Assembly (NCBI GenBank): GCA_026168455.1
Contig: CM047425.1
Location: forward strand, 4,748,001 to 4,812,000
Origin: Theocolax elegans
Lineage: Eukaryota > Arthropoda > Insecta > Hymenoptera > Cerocephalidae
Direction of reading: 5' to 3'
DNA length: 64,000 nt
Part shown: positions 62,885-64,000 of the stretch, piece by piece
How the letters are laid out: each line of letters begins with the position of its first letter
How positions within the stretch are numbered: position 1 is the stretch's first letter
Notes under the pieces: generated by a model
Seen by the model: the letters and a program-made list of their open reading frames with translations, nothing else
Told to the model about the DNA's origin: nothing
The model's database searches: none
Made by a program: the position numbers and the translations under genes

Positions 62885-64000
62885 ATTTTAACATTCTAGT
62901 GATGTGATTGTAATGTAAAAGAATGTCATGCGACTGATGTATTTAGTTATGACTCTTATTTATATACTCGTTTAGTGTATATGTATATGTAAAAATTGTG
63001 ATTTTTAATATATAATTTCCTGTTATTTTATTTTTTTAAAGAACTGATTAAGGAAAGTAGCCTAAGGCCACGTTCGCCCAACCCTATAGGGACACTGTGC
63101 GCAAAAAAATTTTACGCTCATCCCTGCATCCACCAATGTGATTTTTAACGAAAAATATGTCAATAGCAATGCGAAGACGTTAAACCCAGGTGTGAATGTT
63201 AAGTCGTAAGCAATAATGCGTCAAGTACCTTAAATTTATATTATTCAAATATGAGAAAAGGTTTGTTATTTTGTCGCTTTTAACGTTGCAACTTCTACGA
63301 GTAAAAAAAGTTGAAATATATAACATATGTATTGAATTTCGTCTCTTTATTGTCATACTCTATATTTTTTCATATTAGGACTCACAGAGGAAAATTAGTA
63401 AACTAGCACTAGTTGTAAAGCAAGTGTTATCGTATATCACAGCTGTGGGGTATAAAATATTCTTGCACTAGTGCCGTGAACACTGGACATGGATATCTTT
63501 TATATCTTTAAAATAATTAAATACTCAATATTTATTACAACAGAAAACATATATACATATATATAAGACTACGTGGAACTTTTATATATACATAATATAT
63601 GTTTGTTTTTAACTATTTACATTAAATATGGCTAATTTGTATATAGTTATATAATTTTTTTCTGTGTAACAATGAAACTTGCGTGTTGATAAAATAGTTA
63701 GAAAAATATTTGTATATCATATACTCTATAATAGTAAATTATGAGTTCAATTATTTTATTTTAAAATAGTATCGAATTCAATAAATAATATATTTACTTT
63801 AAAGTGCAACAAAAGATATTCATGTCAATTTGTAATATTTTAGTTTTTTGTTGATTTTATTATACTATCATCTATACGATTTACGAGTTCATTAATTAAT
63901 TTTTTCTCTCTTTTTTAAGGAATCATTTTTCACTTATGATACATAATTTCATTCGATATTTAGTATTGGTGCTAAGACACGCATTGCCTTTGATATACAA
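62885..64000. other. Non-coding DNA at the right edge
   Basis: AT-rich with no supportable exon. A distinct GC-richer block at about 63.06-63.24 kb does not look like flanking sequence and may be a transposon remnant or part of an untranslated exon. Confidence 0.5.

Noticed and set aside
63395..63475. Possible microRNA hairpin with a miR-92-like TTGCACTAGT
   Set aside because: GCACTAGTGC is itself a palindrome, so the apparent arm pairing is only 8 bp and does not extend; mature sequence does not match the family beyond the seed.

Overview
This window is nuclear DNA of an insect, most likely a hymenopteran. That placement is an inference from strongly AT-rich non-coding DNA without obvious CpG loss, abundant TA/GA/CT microsatellites, many short introns, and the arthropod-type proteins encoded. 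There is no sign of a bacterial or viral segment. All genes are spliced eukaryotic genes, and the exons were placed by eye using GT-AG boundaries, reading phase and family conservation.

Layout: (1) minus strand, about 0.4-9.0 kb: the 5' half of Mbs/MYPT (myosin phosphatase targeting subunit), with N-terminal PP1-binding motif and ankyrin repeats; the gene runs off the left edge. Its 4.9 kb first coding intron holds a degenerate tRNA-like sequence. (2) 9-15 kb: about 6 kb of repeat-rich DNA between divergent Mbs and CNOT1, with a candidate NRF1-type/CCAAT promoter near 11.45 kb. (3) plus strand, 15.27-29.02 kb: a complete CNOT1 gene, scaffold of the CCR4-NOT deadenylase, 21 coding exons and 2445 codons, with a 38-glutamine tract. 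Its leader carries a strong hairpin and two upstream ORFs. (4) minus strand, 34.53-30.37 kb: complete PDPR-like gene (pyruvate dehydrogenase phosphatase regulatory subunit), 14 coding exons, convergent with CNOT1. (5) minus strand, 38.07-37.35 kb: a small LITAF-domain gene with a perfect CLEAR-type E-box about 1.1 kb upstream. (6) plus strand, 40.78-45.23 kb: alpha-tubulin N-acetyltransferase (ATAT1/MEC-17), divergent from LITAF. (7) plus strand, 49.60-58.9 kb: a large secreted, repeat-rich extracellular protein that I cannot name, built from symmetric phase-1 exons, with a possible frame change near its C-terminus. (8) plus strand, 60.24-62.33 kb: CCDC102A coiled-coil protein.

The genes are mostly widely conserved cellular genes (mRNA decay, mitochondrial metabolism, endolysosome, microtubules, actomyosin) with no obvious shared pathway. 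The least explained item is the secreted repeat protein at 49.6-58.9 kb. The most striking regulatory structure is the CNOT1 leader: a perfect 13-nt inverted repeat, a three-codon upstream ORF whose stop overlaps the main start codon, and a longer overlapping upstream ORF. No database search was possible; identities rest on recalled family signatures.
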